Shown here: piece after piece, positions 43,967-52,141 of the stretch
How positions within the stretch are numbered: position 1 is the first letter of the stretch
How the letters are laid out: each line of letters opens with the position of its first letter
Assembly (NCBI GenBank): GCA_030587605.1
Contig: JAUQYT010000111.1
Location: 1-64,000 of the forward strand
Direction of reading: 5' to 3'
Origin: Candidatus Njordarchaeum guaymasense
GTDB lineage: Archaea > Asgardarchaeota > Njordarchaeia > Njordarchaeales > Njordarchaeaceae
Length of the DNA: 64,000 nucleotides
Position numbers and translations under genes: made by a program
The notes under the pieces: model-generated
What the model saw: the letters and a program-made list of their open reading frames with translations, nothing else
What the model was told of the DNA's origin: nothing
The model's database searches: none

Positions 43967-44266
43967 ACCTGCACACGGGCATAGTTTGGATCCATTCCCC
44001 AGACCCTTAACCTTCTTCTGCAAAACTACTGAAAAGCAGCACCTGTTTTGTTGAGAGTATCGCAGGCATCGCGAAGATTTATGGCGAATATCGCAATAAA
44101 TACAGTAGACATTTAAGAGCGTTGTAGTACTTAGCAATAGTTGTAACGGAAAATGGGAAAAAGGTAGTAGCTGGAAGGGCTTCCTTCCAGTTCCTGATTA
44201 CGGAGCCACAAAGAACGTGATGCATGAAAGTAATTCAAATCCAGATTAAGAACGAGGGCGTCTCAA
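43967..44266. other. 300-base leader/spacer with hairpin
   Basis: It holds a TATA-like TTTAAGAGC near 44112-44119 and a perfect hairpin at 44171-44190. No gene is seen. Confidence 0.4.
44171..44190 (+). promoter_or_regulatory. perfect 8-bp hairpin in the leader of the MEDS-like gene
   Basis: CTGGAAGG and CCTTCCAG flank a GCTT loop. The hairpin lies about 77 bases before the ATG, inside the expected leader. It could be a binding site for a regulator or an RNA control element. Confidence 0.5.
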
Positions 44267-45400
44267 ATGTCCCAAACCCCTGACCCTCAATTAAGAGAGG
44301 TCATATACAGTCGGATAGCGGAGTCGAATGGTTGCTATCTGCTCGTATATTCAGGTCCAGGGGAGAAACTATCTTTCCTATCAGTCTTCCTGAAGGGGAT
44401 GAGAACCAAGGTTGCCCGTAAGCTGTTGATCGACCTTGGTTTACGGCACTATATTGACGAGTTCAATGTAAAGGGTACTACTGTAATTGGCAGCCTGTCT
44501 GAGATCGCCCAGAAGGATTCTTTCGAATCCTTTTTCCCGAGGTATCTTGGTGGTGAAATTGAGAAGCTGGCTGGCGCGCGTCGTGGTGGTGATGGTGCTG
44601 CTCCCGTCGTAATAGCTGTCGACATGTCGTCGTTCTCCATCGAATGGCGGAAGAGCAACGAACAGGAAATTTACTCGTTCCACAAGGGTATGGTCGATCT
44701 GATTCACTCTCTTAGAGGTGTGACCGCAATCTTACTATATGATGCTGATTCTCTAAGCGAGAGTCTCATGTCCAGACTAGTTAGCCTTCACGTGACTTCT
44801 GACCATCCCTTGAATAAATTCAGCAACCCCAAAGCGCTAAAGGACGAATCTAAAGTAAAGGCTGATGCCGGGTGTCTCTCTCCGGAGATAGTTGCGCTGA
44901 GAGGTGGTATTTTGTTCTTCGAACCGCCATCAAAGTCCGCTGCAGTGCTCGTACCTAATACAGACGCGATCAAAGAAGTGTTGCCCAGTGATCCACTCAA
45001 TGCTGCTCACCGTGATCTTGCGTTTGAAAACAACTATACAGCGTATGAGAGAGCATGTCCTTACTTCTCATCGGAGGTTCCAAGTGGTTGCTTATTAGAC
45101 CCCAATGTCATAAGTGCCATGAGTCTCCGAGGACGTTCCTTCATAGAAGGACATCCATGTATTACTGCAATAGATCACTCTCTATTAGAGGAGAAACCAA
45201 AGAAGAACGAGGATCGCGATGGTGAGGGCGACCCCAACTATTACGATGATGACAAAGCAACAGGCTTCACAACCGGAATCAAAGATACGGTCAGAGTAGA
45301 GGATTGTAACTCTCATGTCGAAACTTGGCCGAAAGACAATAAGGGCAAAGGAGCCCCAGAATCAGGGAGAATGAAAAATGTCTATCAGACACTCGGTTAG
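44267..45400 (+). CDS. MEDS-like domain protein with acidic tail
   Basis: A 377-residue soluble protein. The N-terminal about 190 residues resemble a RecA-like MEDS sensory domain: GCYLLVYSG, then VVIAVDMSSFSIEW, then AILLYDADSLSES. No Walker A is present. The rest is unfamiliar and has several cysteines; the last 70 residues are highly charged and probably disordered. MEDS domains sense ligands in regulators such as DcmR, but no DNA-binding domain is seen here. The assignment is tentative. It is separated from its neighbours by long spacers. Confidence 0.6.
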   Translation: MSQTPDPQLREVIYSRIAESNGCYLLVYSGPGEKLSFLSVFLKGMRTKVARKLLIDLGLRHYIDEFNVKGTTVIGSLSEIAQKDSFESFFPRYLGGEIEKLAGARRGGDGAAPVVIAVDMSSFSIEWRKSNEQEIYSFHKGMVDLIHSLRGVTAILLYDADSLSESLMSRLVSLHVTSDHPLNKFSNPKALKDESKVKADAGCLSPEIVALRGGILFFEPPSKSAAVLVPNTDAIKEVLPSDPLNAAHRDLAFENNYTAYERACPYFSSEVPSGCLLDPNVISAMSLRGRSFIEGHPCITAIDHSLLEEKPKKNEDRDGEGDPNYYDDDKATGFTTGIKDTVRVEDCNSHVETWPKDNKGKGAPESGRMKNVYQTLG

Positions 45401-45555
45401 CTTCAGAACCTTCTCCTTTTGTCGGGATCGTAAGTAGCTTGGAAGCATTCCTGCATCTTCTACCCTCAGTGGTCCATTGGCAACTTTTCAGTCCAAACTA
45501 GAGACTCCCAGCATCAAGAACCAATGCATAAGTGATGATTTGGAAAACGCCAACC

Positions 45556-45565
45556 TTTTTAATGA
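45556..45565 (+). promoter_or_regulatory. TATA box for the aldehyde oxidoreductase
   Basis: TTTTTAATGA, about 70 bases before ATG 45634; GGAGGA follows near 45619. Confidence 0.5.
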
Positions 45566-45633
45566 CTTCCTACCTCAATAGTTGACCAGTATATGCGAAC
45601 CAGTTGAGTTACTTAACGGAGGAATAGATTGAG

Positions 45634-47514
45634 ATGGTACTGCGTGGGTATGCTGGTCAAATACTCCATGTCGATCTCAGCAAGCAGAAGATCACGAAGA
45701 CACCGTTGGAGGAGAGCGTCGCCAAAGCTTACGTTGGTGGACGAGGAATAGCCGCTCGAATAATCTATGACGAGGTCGACCCAAAGGTTGGAGCATTTGA
45801 CCCGGACAACAGACTTGTCTTTATGACTGGACCACTAACAGGAACAACCGTGCCCTCAAGTGGGCGCTATGAAGTCTGCGCAAAGTCCCCTGCCTCGGAT
45901 GCATGGGGCGATGCAAACAGCGGTGGATACTTCGGGCCAGAGCTGAAGTGGGCTGGCTTTGACGGAATAGTTTTCCAAGGCAAAGCGCCCAAACCAGTCT
46001 ATTTATCGGTTCATGATGGAGAAGCCGAGATCAAGTCCGCTGAGCACATCTGGGGTAAGGATGCATATGAGACCGAGGATATCCTGCACCATGAGTTGGG
46101 TGACAACAAGGTTAGGACCGCATGCTGTGGTCCTGCAGGAGAAAGACTTGTCAGGTTCGCAGCGGTCATGAACGACAAGCACCGAGCAGCCGGAAGGTGC
46201 GGACTAGGTGCGGTAATGGGGTCAAAGAAACTCAAAGCCATAGCAACCAGAGGAACACGCAAGCCTCCCCTAGCGAACGAGGAGGGACTGAGGAAACAGA
46301 GTCTCGAAGCGATAAAAATGGTAAAAGAAAGTCCAATTACCCCAGCTTTGTCAGCCTACGGGTCAAGTGGCGGTTTGATAATGCTCGTAGGCGTAGGTGA
46401 TACACCAATAAAGAATTGGAGCAAAGGAGAATTCGCTAATGCTGAGAAGGTCTCTGGAGGAGCATTGACTGAGACCTACCTCAAGAGGAAATACGCTTGT
46501 TATAACTGTCAGATCGCATGTGGCCGATGGGTGAAAGTGACGGAAGAGCCTTATGCCTGCGAAGGAGGCGGACCAGAATACGAGACATGCGCCTCCCTCG
46601 GCACCAACTGCCTAAATGAAAATCTTGCAGCCCTCTGCAAAGCCAACGACTTATGCAACAGACTTGGATTAGACACGATCTCAGCTGGTTCAGTAATAGC
46701 GTTCGCCATGGAGTGCTACGAAAAAGGCTTGATAACAAAAAAGGACTGTGGCGGAATAGAACTAAAATGGGGAGACAGCAACGCGACAATTGAAATGATC
46801 AAGAAGATTGCTTATCGAATAGATATAGGCGACATATTAGCTGAAGGTGTCCGAAGAGCTTCTAGGAGAATAGGCAAAGGCTCAGACCAGTTCGCGGTAC
46901 AAGTCAAGGGTCTTGAGGTGGCAATGCATGATCCAAGGTACAACAAGTCACTGGCTGTCACATACGCAGTGGGTGCGACAGGTGGACGACACACCGAAGG
47001 GCAATCACTGGAGATGGGTCAATCTCCTGTGCCAGACGTTCCTAGTCTCTCAGAGCCAGTCGATGCTGCTTCTGAAGACCGCAAGGCAGCACTCTCAGCG
47101 GCTGCAATAGACTTCAATATGATAGTTGATGCTCTCGGGATGTGCACGTATGCTACATCCACGGGTTTCAGCGCTGGCCAATTGGCTTCTCTGCTCAATG
47201 CTGCAACCGGCTGGAGAATCACTGTAGATGACCTATTGAAAGCAGGTGAACGAATCGCGAATCTCACACGGGCTTTCAACATTAGGCACGGGCTCACGGC
47301 GAGAGATGATGTGCTTCCTAACCGTCTCATGCAGCCACAAACCGAGGGCGGAAACCAAGGCCAATCAATCCAGAACTTCCAGAGCCTAGTAAAAGAGTAC
47401 TACACGCTAAGAAAATGGGACCCTGCCACAGGTAAGCCAACTAAGGAAAAGCTAGCTGAACTGGGTCTTAAGAAGGAAGCAAAGGATCTCTGGGGGTCAA
47501 CTACCACCTATTGA
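45634..47514 (+). CDS. aor: tungsten aldehyde:ferredoxin oxidoreductase
   Basis: A 626-residue enzyme of the AOR family, which oxidises aldehydes to acids and reduces ferredoxin using tungstopterin and a [4Fe-4S] cluster. It starts with the family GYAGQILHVDLS segment. The cluster ligands are CYNCQIAC plus a later Cys in DALGMCTYATS. The length matches AOR, FOR and GOR proteins, and the substrate class cannot be told apart here. It is cytosolic and anaerobic. The MoaD-like carrier at 20.8 kb could serve its cofactor. The stop lies within a 7-bp hairpin (47505-47524). Confidence 0.92.
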   Translation: MVLRGYAGQILHVDLSKQKITKTPLEESVAKAYVGGRGIAARIIYDEVDPKVGAFDPDNRLVFMTGPLTGTTVPSSGRYEVCAKSPASDAWGDANSGGYFGPELKWAGFDGIVFQGKAPKPVYLSVHDGEAEIKSAEHIWGKDAYETEDILHHELGDNKVRTACCGPAGERLVRFAAVMNDKHRAAGRCGLGAVMGSKKLKAIATRGTRKPPLANEEGLRKQSLEAIKMVKESPITPALSAYGSSGGLIMLVGVGDTPIKNWSKGEFANAEKVSGGALTETYLKRKYACYNCQIACGRWVKVTEEPYACEGGGPEYETCASLGTNCLNENLAALCKANDLCNRLGLDTISAGSVIAFAMECYEKGLITKKDCGGIELKWGDSNATIEMIKKIAYRIDIGDILAEGVRRASRRIGKGSDQFAVQVKGLEVAMHDPRYNKSLAVTYAVGATGGRHTEGQSLEMGQSPVPDVPSLSEPVDAASEDRKAALSAAAIDFNMIVDALGMCTYATSTGFSAGQLASLLNAATGWRITVDDLLKAGERIANLTRAFNIRHGLTARDDVLPNRLMQPQTEGGNQGQSIQNFQSLVKEYYTLRKWDPATGKPTKEKLAELGLKKEAKDLWGSTTTY

Positions 47515-47524
47515 AGTAGGTGGC
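47505..47524. terminator. 7-bp hairpin over the end of the aldehyde oxidoreductase gene
   Basis: CCACCTA and TAGGTGG flank TTGAAG. No T run follows on the plus strand, so it may end the AOR message or be the last stem of the structured region on the other strand. Confidence 0.45.
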
Positions 47525-47891
47525 TTGTGCTCCTCTCGGCAAGCGTGGGCTACAAGCCAGATCTTGACCGAGGGTCATGGCACCGGGCGGGCTGGTTGAC
47601 TTCAGCCCCACTCTGGGAAATCTGGGCAAGGCTACTTTCTTCCTCTGAACGTTGCTTCGCCGGCTCCCAAAGCTGTTTGGCGGTGTTCCCCAACGCGTTT
47701 CTATCCGCGTTGGCGGTGAACCCGCATTCTTCTCCATAAGTTGCTTCTCTTCTCAAGCCTCTTGCACCGCAGCTTGAAGATGTCGCCGAGAGTCTGTTGA
47801 ACACTGAAATCGCTTCACCCAGGTTGGAGGAACTGGGTTGAGTTGACTTGGCAACCACTCTCCTAACCTTCATCTGCCAACAGTACTGTTG
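47522..47891. ncRNA. candidate long structured RNA (strand unsure, minus favoured)
   Basis: No credible protein is encoded here, yet perfect stems are dense: GGCTTGT/ACAAGCC (47522-47528 with 47552-47558), TGACC/GGTCA (47565-47577), GGGCTG/CAGCCC (47589-47608), CCAACGCG/CGCGTTGG (47690-47713, with an outer GTTC/GAAC), TCAAGC/GCTTGA (47753-47777) and ACCCAG/CTGGGT (47817-47838). A TATA-like TTTTTAAG on the minus strand (47902-47909) could start a transcript of about 350 bases. I could not match RNase P RNA, SRP RNA, 5S or other known signatures. Confidence 0.5.
47878..47891. repeat. perfect 14-base palindrome
   Basis: CAACAGTACTGTTG, followed at 47893-47900 by the palindrome CGGCGCCG and then the minus-strand TATA-like sequence. 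It looks like an operator beside a promoter. Confidence 0.6.
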
Positions 47892-47923
47892 TCGGCGCCG
47901 GCTTAAAAACAACCATACGGAGG

Positions 47924-47970
47924 CAGGGGCAACTCCTACCCCGTTTAAAAACGAGGGTCCCCTTGCCCTG
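47924..47970. repeat. 47-base imperfect inverted repeat
   Basis: CAGGGGCAA (47924-47932) mirrors TTGCCCTG (47963-47970). Inside, ACCCCGTTT mirrors AAACGAGGGT around an AT centre. The central TTTAAAAA could serve as a TATA box in either direction. Confidence 0.55.
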
Positions 47971-48178
47971 AAGCTCATGAAGAGTGCAGGTTTTCTGTTA
48001 CCATCCCCAATACCGCTTCTTGGATCCTCGGTCTTCCACGGTTCACTCCCTTTCCTAGGGTGCCTCAATGGGAGAGTTTAATTACTTGAATTATGCTTAC
48101 TAAAATGAAAACATTACGATTTATTGCATACGGGTTCAAGGTGAAGCTGAAAAACCGTGGAACTAAGGGGTTGATTGA
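47971..48178. other. spacer with promoter for the two-helix membrane protein
   Basis: GTTTAATTAC at 48076-48085 is a TATA-like box for the gene at 48179. No other feature is seen. Confidence 0.4.
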
Positions 48179-48913
48179 TTGTCTCGTGGCTTGGGAAAGG
48201 GCAAACAAGCAAAGGCTGATAAGAAAGGGGCTCCCAAGGCGGTTGCCGAGGAGCCCGAGGAAAGACTCGACCGGTTGGGTCAGATTGCCAACCTGGTGGA
48301 CTACTGGAGGAATGAACCGTCATCACTCCTGTTCACGAATCTTGCTCGAGCAGATCAATTTGTGAGGGAAACCGCTTCGGGTATCAAGAAGGTTCTCGAT
48401 GGATGGGATTCGATGCTAGAGAAAGTTCGTGCCATTAGATCAGCGCCGAAGGTTAAGAATGCTATGGACACTCTAACAAAGCTCTCTTCATCGAGGAACC
48501 CGTGGAGAATGATGAGTCTCCTCATGAGTTTCGCAGCGTTCGCAGTACTCATTCTTGCTATTTATCTTGTCCCGCAGTACTATATCATCGTCGTTCCAGT
48601 CGCATTTGTGTTCCTATTTGGAATGCAGTTCTACAGCCAAAGAAAGCTCAATAGAATGATTAAGGGCAACGTGGCCGCGATAGAGCAACACGGAGGGGCG
48701 ATGATCCAAGAGCTGTCAGGCTCATGCAAGGATCTCACCCAGACTATTGTGAATGCACTGAGATATGAGTTGCCAAAATATGGCAAGAGCTCAGATACAT
48801 TCACATTAAGACTCCTATCAAAAGACTACTCCAACGTCAAGCTAAGAATAGAGGAGAAAGTCAAGAAGCGAGGCCGAAGAACTGGCGACCTATATTCAGT
48901 AGTCTGGATGTGA
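48179..48913 (+). CDS. two-helix membrane protein of unknown function
   Basis: 244 residues. A lysine-rich N-terminus is followed by a helical segment (about 40-110), two adjoining transmembrane helices (about 118-155) and a cytosolic C-terminal domain of about 90 residues with positively charged patches. This helical hairpin anchor with soluble parts on one side recalls membrane-shaping or anchor proteins, but no family is recognised. TTG 48179 has AGGGG upstream. The neighbour upstream is the structured non-coding region. Confidence 0.6.
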   Translation: MSRGLGKGKQAKADKKGAPKAVAEEPEERLDRLGQIANLVDYWRNEPSSLLFTNLARADQFVRETASGIKKVLDGWDSMLEKVRAIRSAPKVKNAMDTLTKLSSSRNPWRMMSLLMSFAAFAVLILAIYLVPQYYIIVVPVAFVFLFGMQFYSQRKLNRMIKGNVAAIEQHGGAMIQELSGSCKDLTQTIVNALRYELPKYGKSSDTFTLRLLSKDYSNVKLRIEEKVKKRGRRTGDLYSVVWM

Positions 48914-49015
48914 GTGCTTACTAGCTAGGGATATTCTTAGCGCCAACCGCGATGGAAACAGTTCACCAGTCGATCTGCGATTCACAATAGGTTTTCATTA
49001 TTCTCTCTACGAAAG

Positions 49016-49024
49016 TTTTTAATC
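49016..49024 (+). promoter_or_regulatory. TATA box for the B12-type radical SAM gene
   Basis: TTTTTAATC, about 90 bases before ATG 49110. Confidence 0.45.
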
Positions 49025-49109
49025 CCCTCTTCCAATGAGTATCAATATCCTAGACAGCCTCTAACTGAAAAGAGGCTTTATTCTCGCAACATGATTTCTA
49101 TTCTGAGAG

Positions 49110-50561
49110 ATGAAGCAAAACATGGGTTCCAGCGTTCTACTCATTGCACCGTCATCCGTCGTTGACGACATCTCTGGATCACGCATCAACATGGAATCAA
49201 CCTCCCCTCCTCTCGGACTACTTTACATAGCTGCAACGTTAATGAAGCACGGATACTCCGTAAAAGTGCTGGACATGAACGCCGAGTGGATCCGTACAAG
49301 AGAAAAGCTTACAAGATACCTCAGAACGACAAAGCCGGATCTGGTAGGCATATCGACGCTCACTCCGACCTTCAAGAGCATTGTGGATATAGCAAACATA
49401 TGCAAAGAGGAGTTACCAAGCTCATATATAGCCCTTGGCGGCTATTTTGCAACATTCAACCATGATAGGATCCTCTCCAAGTACAGGTGTTTTGACTTCG
49501 TAGCGAGGAGAGAAGGAGAGGAGACGGCAACCGAGCTCGTAACGGAGCTCGAGAAGAGCAAGCCAAATTTCACTAGGGTGAGGGGCCTAACATACAGGGA
49601 AAATGGCCATGTTAAGGTAAACGAGGAGCGCCCCATGATCCAGAACTTGGACTCGCTACCTTTCCCCGCCTATGAGCTCGTATCGCACTTGACCTATGGG
49701 AACTTCGGAGGAATAAGGACAACCTACAAGAACCTTGGCGGACTTTTAACCTCAAGGGGATGCCATTTCAAGTGCAGGTTCTGCTCATGTAGCGCATTCA
49801 CAAACTCAACCATAAGGTGCAGGAGTCCTGAGAATGTCGTAGAAGAACTAAGGTACTTCGGAGACAAGTTCGGTTTAAGCGAATACATGGTTGTTGATGA
49901 CAACTTCACATTTGACAAGAAACGAGTCATGAAGATTTGTAAGTTGATAAGGGAGAACGGGCTCGATGTGGAGTGGTACTGCGAGGGTAGGATCAACCAG
50001 GCTGATGAGGCTATGTTCAGGGAAATGGTTAGAGCTGGATGCAGAGTCATGTACTTCGGCATAGAGAGTTGCGTCGACAGAATACTCAGATACTACTGGA
50101 AGGGAATCACCTACGAGATGATCAAGGACGCTGTCAAGAAAGCCCGTAGAGCAAATCTGGATGTCGTAGGAAGCTTCATACTTGGTGCGCCAATCGAAAC
50201 AGTCTCAGAAATGTGGGAGACAGTCACGAAAGCCGCGGCGCTAGATATTGACTTCGCTCAGTTCAATGCGCTTCGCCTAGTGAGAGGAATGCCGCTGTGG
50301 GAGGAGTTAGCTAAGCAAGGAATCATCAATGACGAGAAGAAGTGGGAAGACTCCATAATGGGCTTCGAAATCCACCCACAAGTCACCTTGCAGGAATCAT
50401 CCCAGTTGATGAAGGAATTCCACAAAGCTTTCTATCTGAGAAAATCATACCTCCTGAAACAAATAATGAGAACTCTGCTGCACCGCAAGAAGCAGATATT
50501 CATCAACCTTCCCCACCTGGGAAGGTTAAGAACCGAATTGAAGAACACACTTTACCTCTAA
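49110..50561 (+). CDS. B12-binding-domain radical SAM protein
   Basis: A 483-residue protein. The N-terminal Rossmann-like cobalamin-binding-type domain (about 1-150) includes PPLGLLYIAATLMKHGYSV. The radical SAM motif is CHFKCRFC (C-x3-C-x2-C, around residue 217). The barrel continues with YFGIESCVDRIL. Such proteins carry out methylations or other radical changes. A glycosyltransferase gene follows by about 100 bases, so it might modify a lipid or a surface sugar. The reaction is unknown. Confidence 0.85.
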   Translation: MKQNMGSSVLLIAPSSVVDDISGSRINMESTSPPLGLLYIAATLMKHGYSVKVLDMNAEWIRTREKLTRYLRTTKPDLVGISTLTPTFKSIVDIANICKEELPSSYIALGGYFATFNHDRILSKYRCFDFVARREGEETATELVTELEKSKPNFTRVRGLTYRENGHVKVNEERPMIQNLDSLPFPAYELVSHLTYGNFGGIRTTYKNLGGLLTSRGCHFKCRFCSCSAFTNSTIRCRSPENVVEELRYFGDKFGLSEYMVVDDNFTFDKKRVMKICKLIRENGLDVEWYCEGRINQADEAMFREMVRAGCRVMYFGIESCVDRILRYYWKGITYEMIKDAVKKARRANLDVVGSFILGAPIETVSEMWETVTKAAALDIDFAQFNALRLVRGMPLWEELAKQGIINDEKKWEDSIMGFEIHPQVTLQESSQLMKEFHKAFYLRKSYLLKQIMRTLLHRKKQIFINLPHLGRLRTELKNTLYL

Positions 50562-50658
50562 GGGTAAATCCCCCCAGATCCTTCGCACACTCCAGAACCT
50601 TCAAATAAACTGACGAAAGTCAACAGCAGTCACTTGAATTGCTGAGGATGGTCGTGGT

Positions 50659-51387
50659 ATGCGTTCCCTCAAACCAGACATTTCAGTAATAATCCCAACC
50701 CTAAACGAAGAAGATTATATTGGCTGGACCCTAAAAAGCCTTAGAAGGCAGACTTTCAAGAATTTTGAGATAATCGTGTCAGACTACAGGAGCACAGATA
50801 GGACTGCCAAGATAGCCAAAAGCCTTGGGGGAAGAGTTGTTCAAGCAGACAAACGTGGCATAGCCGCGGGAAGGAACTTCGGAGCCAAAGCCGCCCGCGC
50901 AGACATAATTGTATTCTGCGACGCGGACGTGGTCACCCACAAGAACTTACTCGTAGACATCAAGAAGTTACTGGATGAGAGACCTGACATTGTGGGTGGC
51001 ATGTGTATTTATGATACTCGATACGAGGGAACCGGATTTGACAGAGTTGTCTACAGGTTAGTGAACTTTTATATTCATGTGATGAACCGCCTGGGTTTTC
51101 CACATGACACCTCTTTCCTTACATATTTCCGGAAAGAAGTCTTCGACAAACTCGGAGGATATGATGAGTCCCGCAAACTTTGTGAGGGACATGATCTCGC
51201 CCTCCGTTCAAGGAAGTACGGAAAATACGGTTTCCTGAAGACTCCTGTCTACCCCTCGGTGAGAAGGTATAAGAAAGCAGGTTACCGGAACACTTATAAG
51301 GCATATATCGTGGGAACATTCTACTTCTACGCGACACGAAGGGTTCCCATGGAAAAAGTGGAATATCGACCCATCTGTGAACTGTAG
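50659..51387 (+). CDS. family 2 glycosyltransferase
   Basis: A 242-residue GT-A glycosyltransferase. It begins SVIIPTLNEEDYIGWTLKSL, has the metal-binding FCDADV motif and a later GHDLALRSRKYGKYG segment. It transfers a sugar from a nucleotide or dolichol donor in glycolipid or N-glycan assembly. A short hydrophobic end may let it sit at the membrane. The radical SAM gene upstream is co-directional. It converges on the archaemetzincin gene. Confidence 0.88.
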   Translation: MRSLKPDISVIIPTLNEEDYIGWTLKSLRRQTFKNFEIIVSDYRSTDRTAKIAKSLGGRVVQADKRGIAAGRNFGAKAARADIIVFCDADVVTHKNLLVDIKKLLDERPDIVGGMCIYDTRYEGTGFDRVVYRLVNFYIHVMNRLGFPHDTSFLTYFRKEVFDKLGGYDESRKLCEGHDLALRSRKYGKYGFLKTPVYPSVRRYKKAGYRNTYKAYIVGTFYFYATRRVPMEKVEYRPICEL

Positions 51388-51504
51388 TAGGGAGATGGAG
51401 CTATTCGCCCAACTTACTTCAGAGCAGCTGACACTAGAGGTTGTTGGCATATATGCATTAGTGGCGCTCCGTTTCACAGGCTCTTAAGAAACTCACATGG
51501 TCTG

Positions 51505-52062
51505 TTATGCCAATTTCGCTAGAATCGCTCTCAGTTGTTCTCTGCATTTCCCGCAGAAGTCTCTTCCCTTCCTAAAAAGTTCGTTTGGTGAGTTACTGTA
51601 CTTCATCACGCAGCCCCAGTCTTTGCAGTGAAGTAATCCAAGGGTGTGTCCGAATTCATGTGTTACGACTTTTCCCCATTGCTCTTCAAAGAACTCTCGA
51701 GTCTCTTTGATTCCCCAGAAAGATGGGTGTATTCTGCGACTTGAGACGACCGCAACTCTATGCGCAATATCCGCTAAACCAAAGACGTAATTCGTGGATC
51801 TGGCAAAAATGTCAACATCAGTTAGTAGCAGAGAAGCAAAGTGGTTCCAGGTTCTCTTGAGGTGTTCTGCTATAGGAAGAAACGCTTCTGCAGCATATTG
51901 CCCTCTTCGCCCATCATAACCATTAGCAGGGAGAGTAACAGGAGAGTCATTTAACTCAAATCCAAACGCCTGGCCAAGCCTAGTCTCCAAAACTTTCTTA
52001 GCATACAAGGCATCGCCCGCAGGCAAGCCGGTCGTGCGTATCAAGAGTACCTTCAATTCCAT
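51505..52062 (-). CDS. amzA: archaemetzincin metalloprotease
   Basis: A 185-residue zinc peptidase. The motif is HEFGHTLGLLHC, followed by CVMKYS (methionine turn) and FCGKC; the extra cysteines bind the second zinc of the archaemetzincin family. It is a cytosolic aminopeptidase-like enzyme. The length matches archaeal homologues. It is the last of a minus-strand trio, 79 bases after the pseudo-GTPase gene. Whether it shares their transcript is uncertain. Confidence 0.92.
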   Translation of the reverse strand: MELKVLLIRTTGLPAGDALYAKKVLETRLGQAFGFELNDSPVTLPANGYDGRRGQYAAEAFLPIAEHLKRTWNHFASLLLTDVDIFARSTNYVFGLADIAHRVAVVSSRRIHPSFWGIKETREFFEEQWGKVVTHEFGHTLGLLHCKDWGCVMKYSNSPNELFRKGRDFCGKCREQLRAILAKLA

Positions 52063-52141
52063 CCCCTTTCTACGAAAAGCCGTGACTGAGAAAAGGAAAA
52101 TCCCAAAAACTGAGTCAATAGGGGTTCTCTCGTGGACAACT

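Noticed and set aside
47522-47558. 7-bp stem resembling a tRNA acceptor
   Set aside because: No anticodon arm or GGTTC-type T arm follows at the right distance.
47522-47891. Assignment as RNase P RNA or SRP RNA
   Set aside because: The expected conserved loops were looked for on both strands and not found. The identity is left open.
47550-48068. 172-codon minus-strand ORF in the gap after the aldehyde oxidoreductase gene
   Set aside because: Its translation is rich in Ser, Arg and Ala, has no family motif and crosses all the stem-loops and palindromes. A structured RNA explains the region better.
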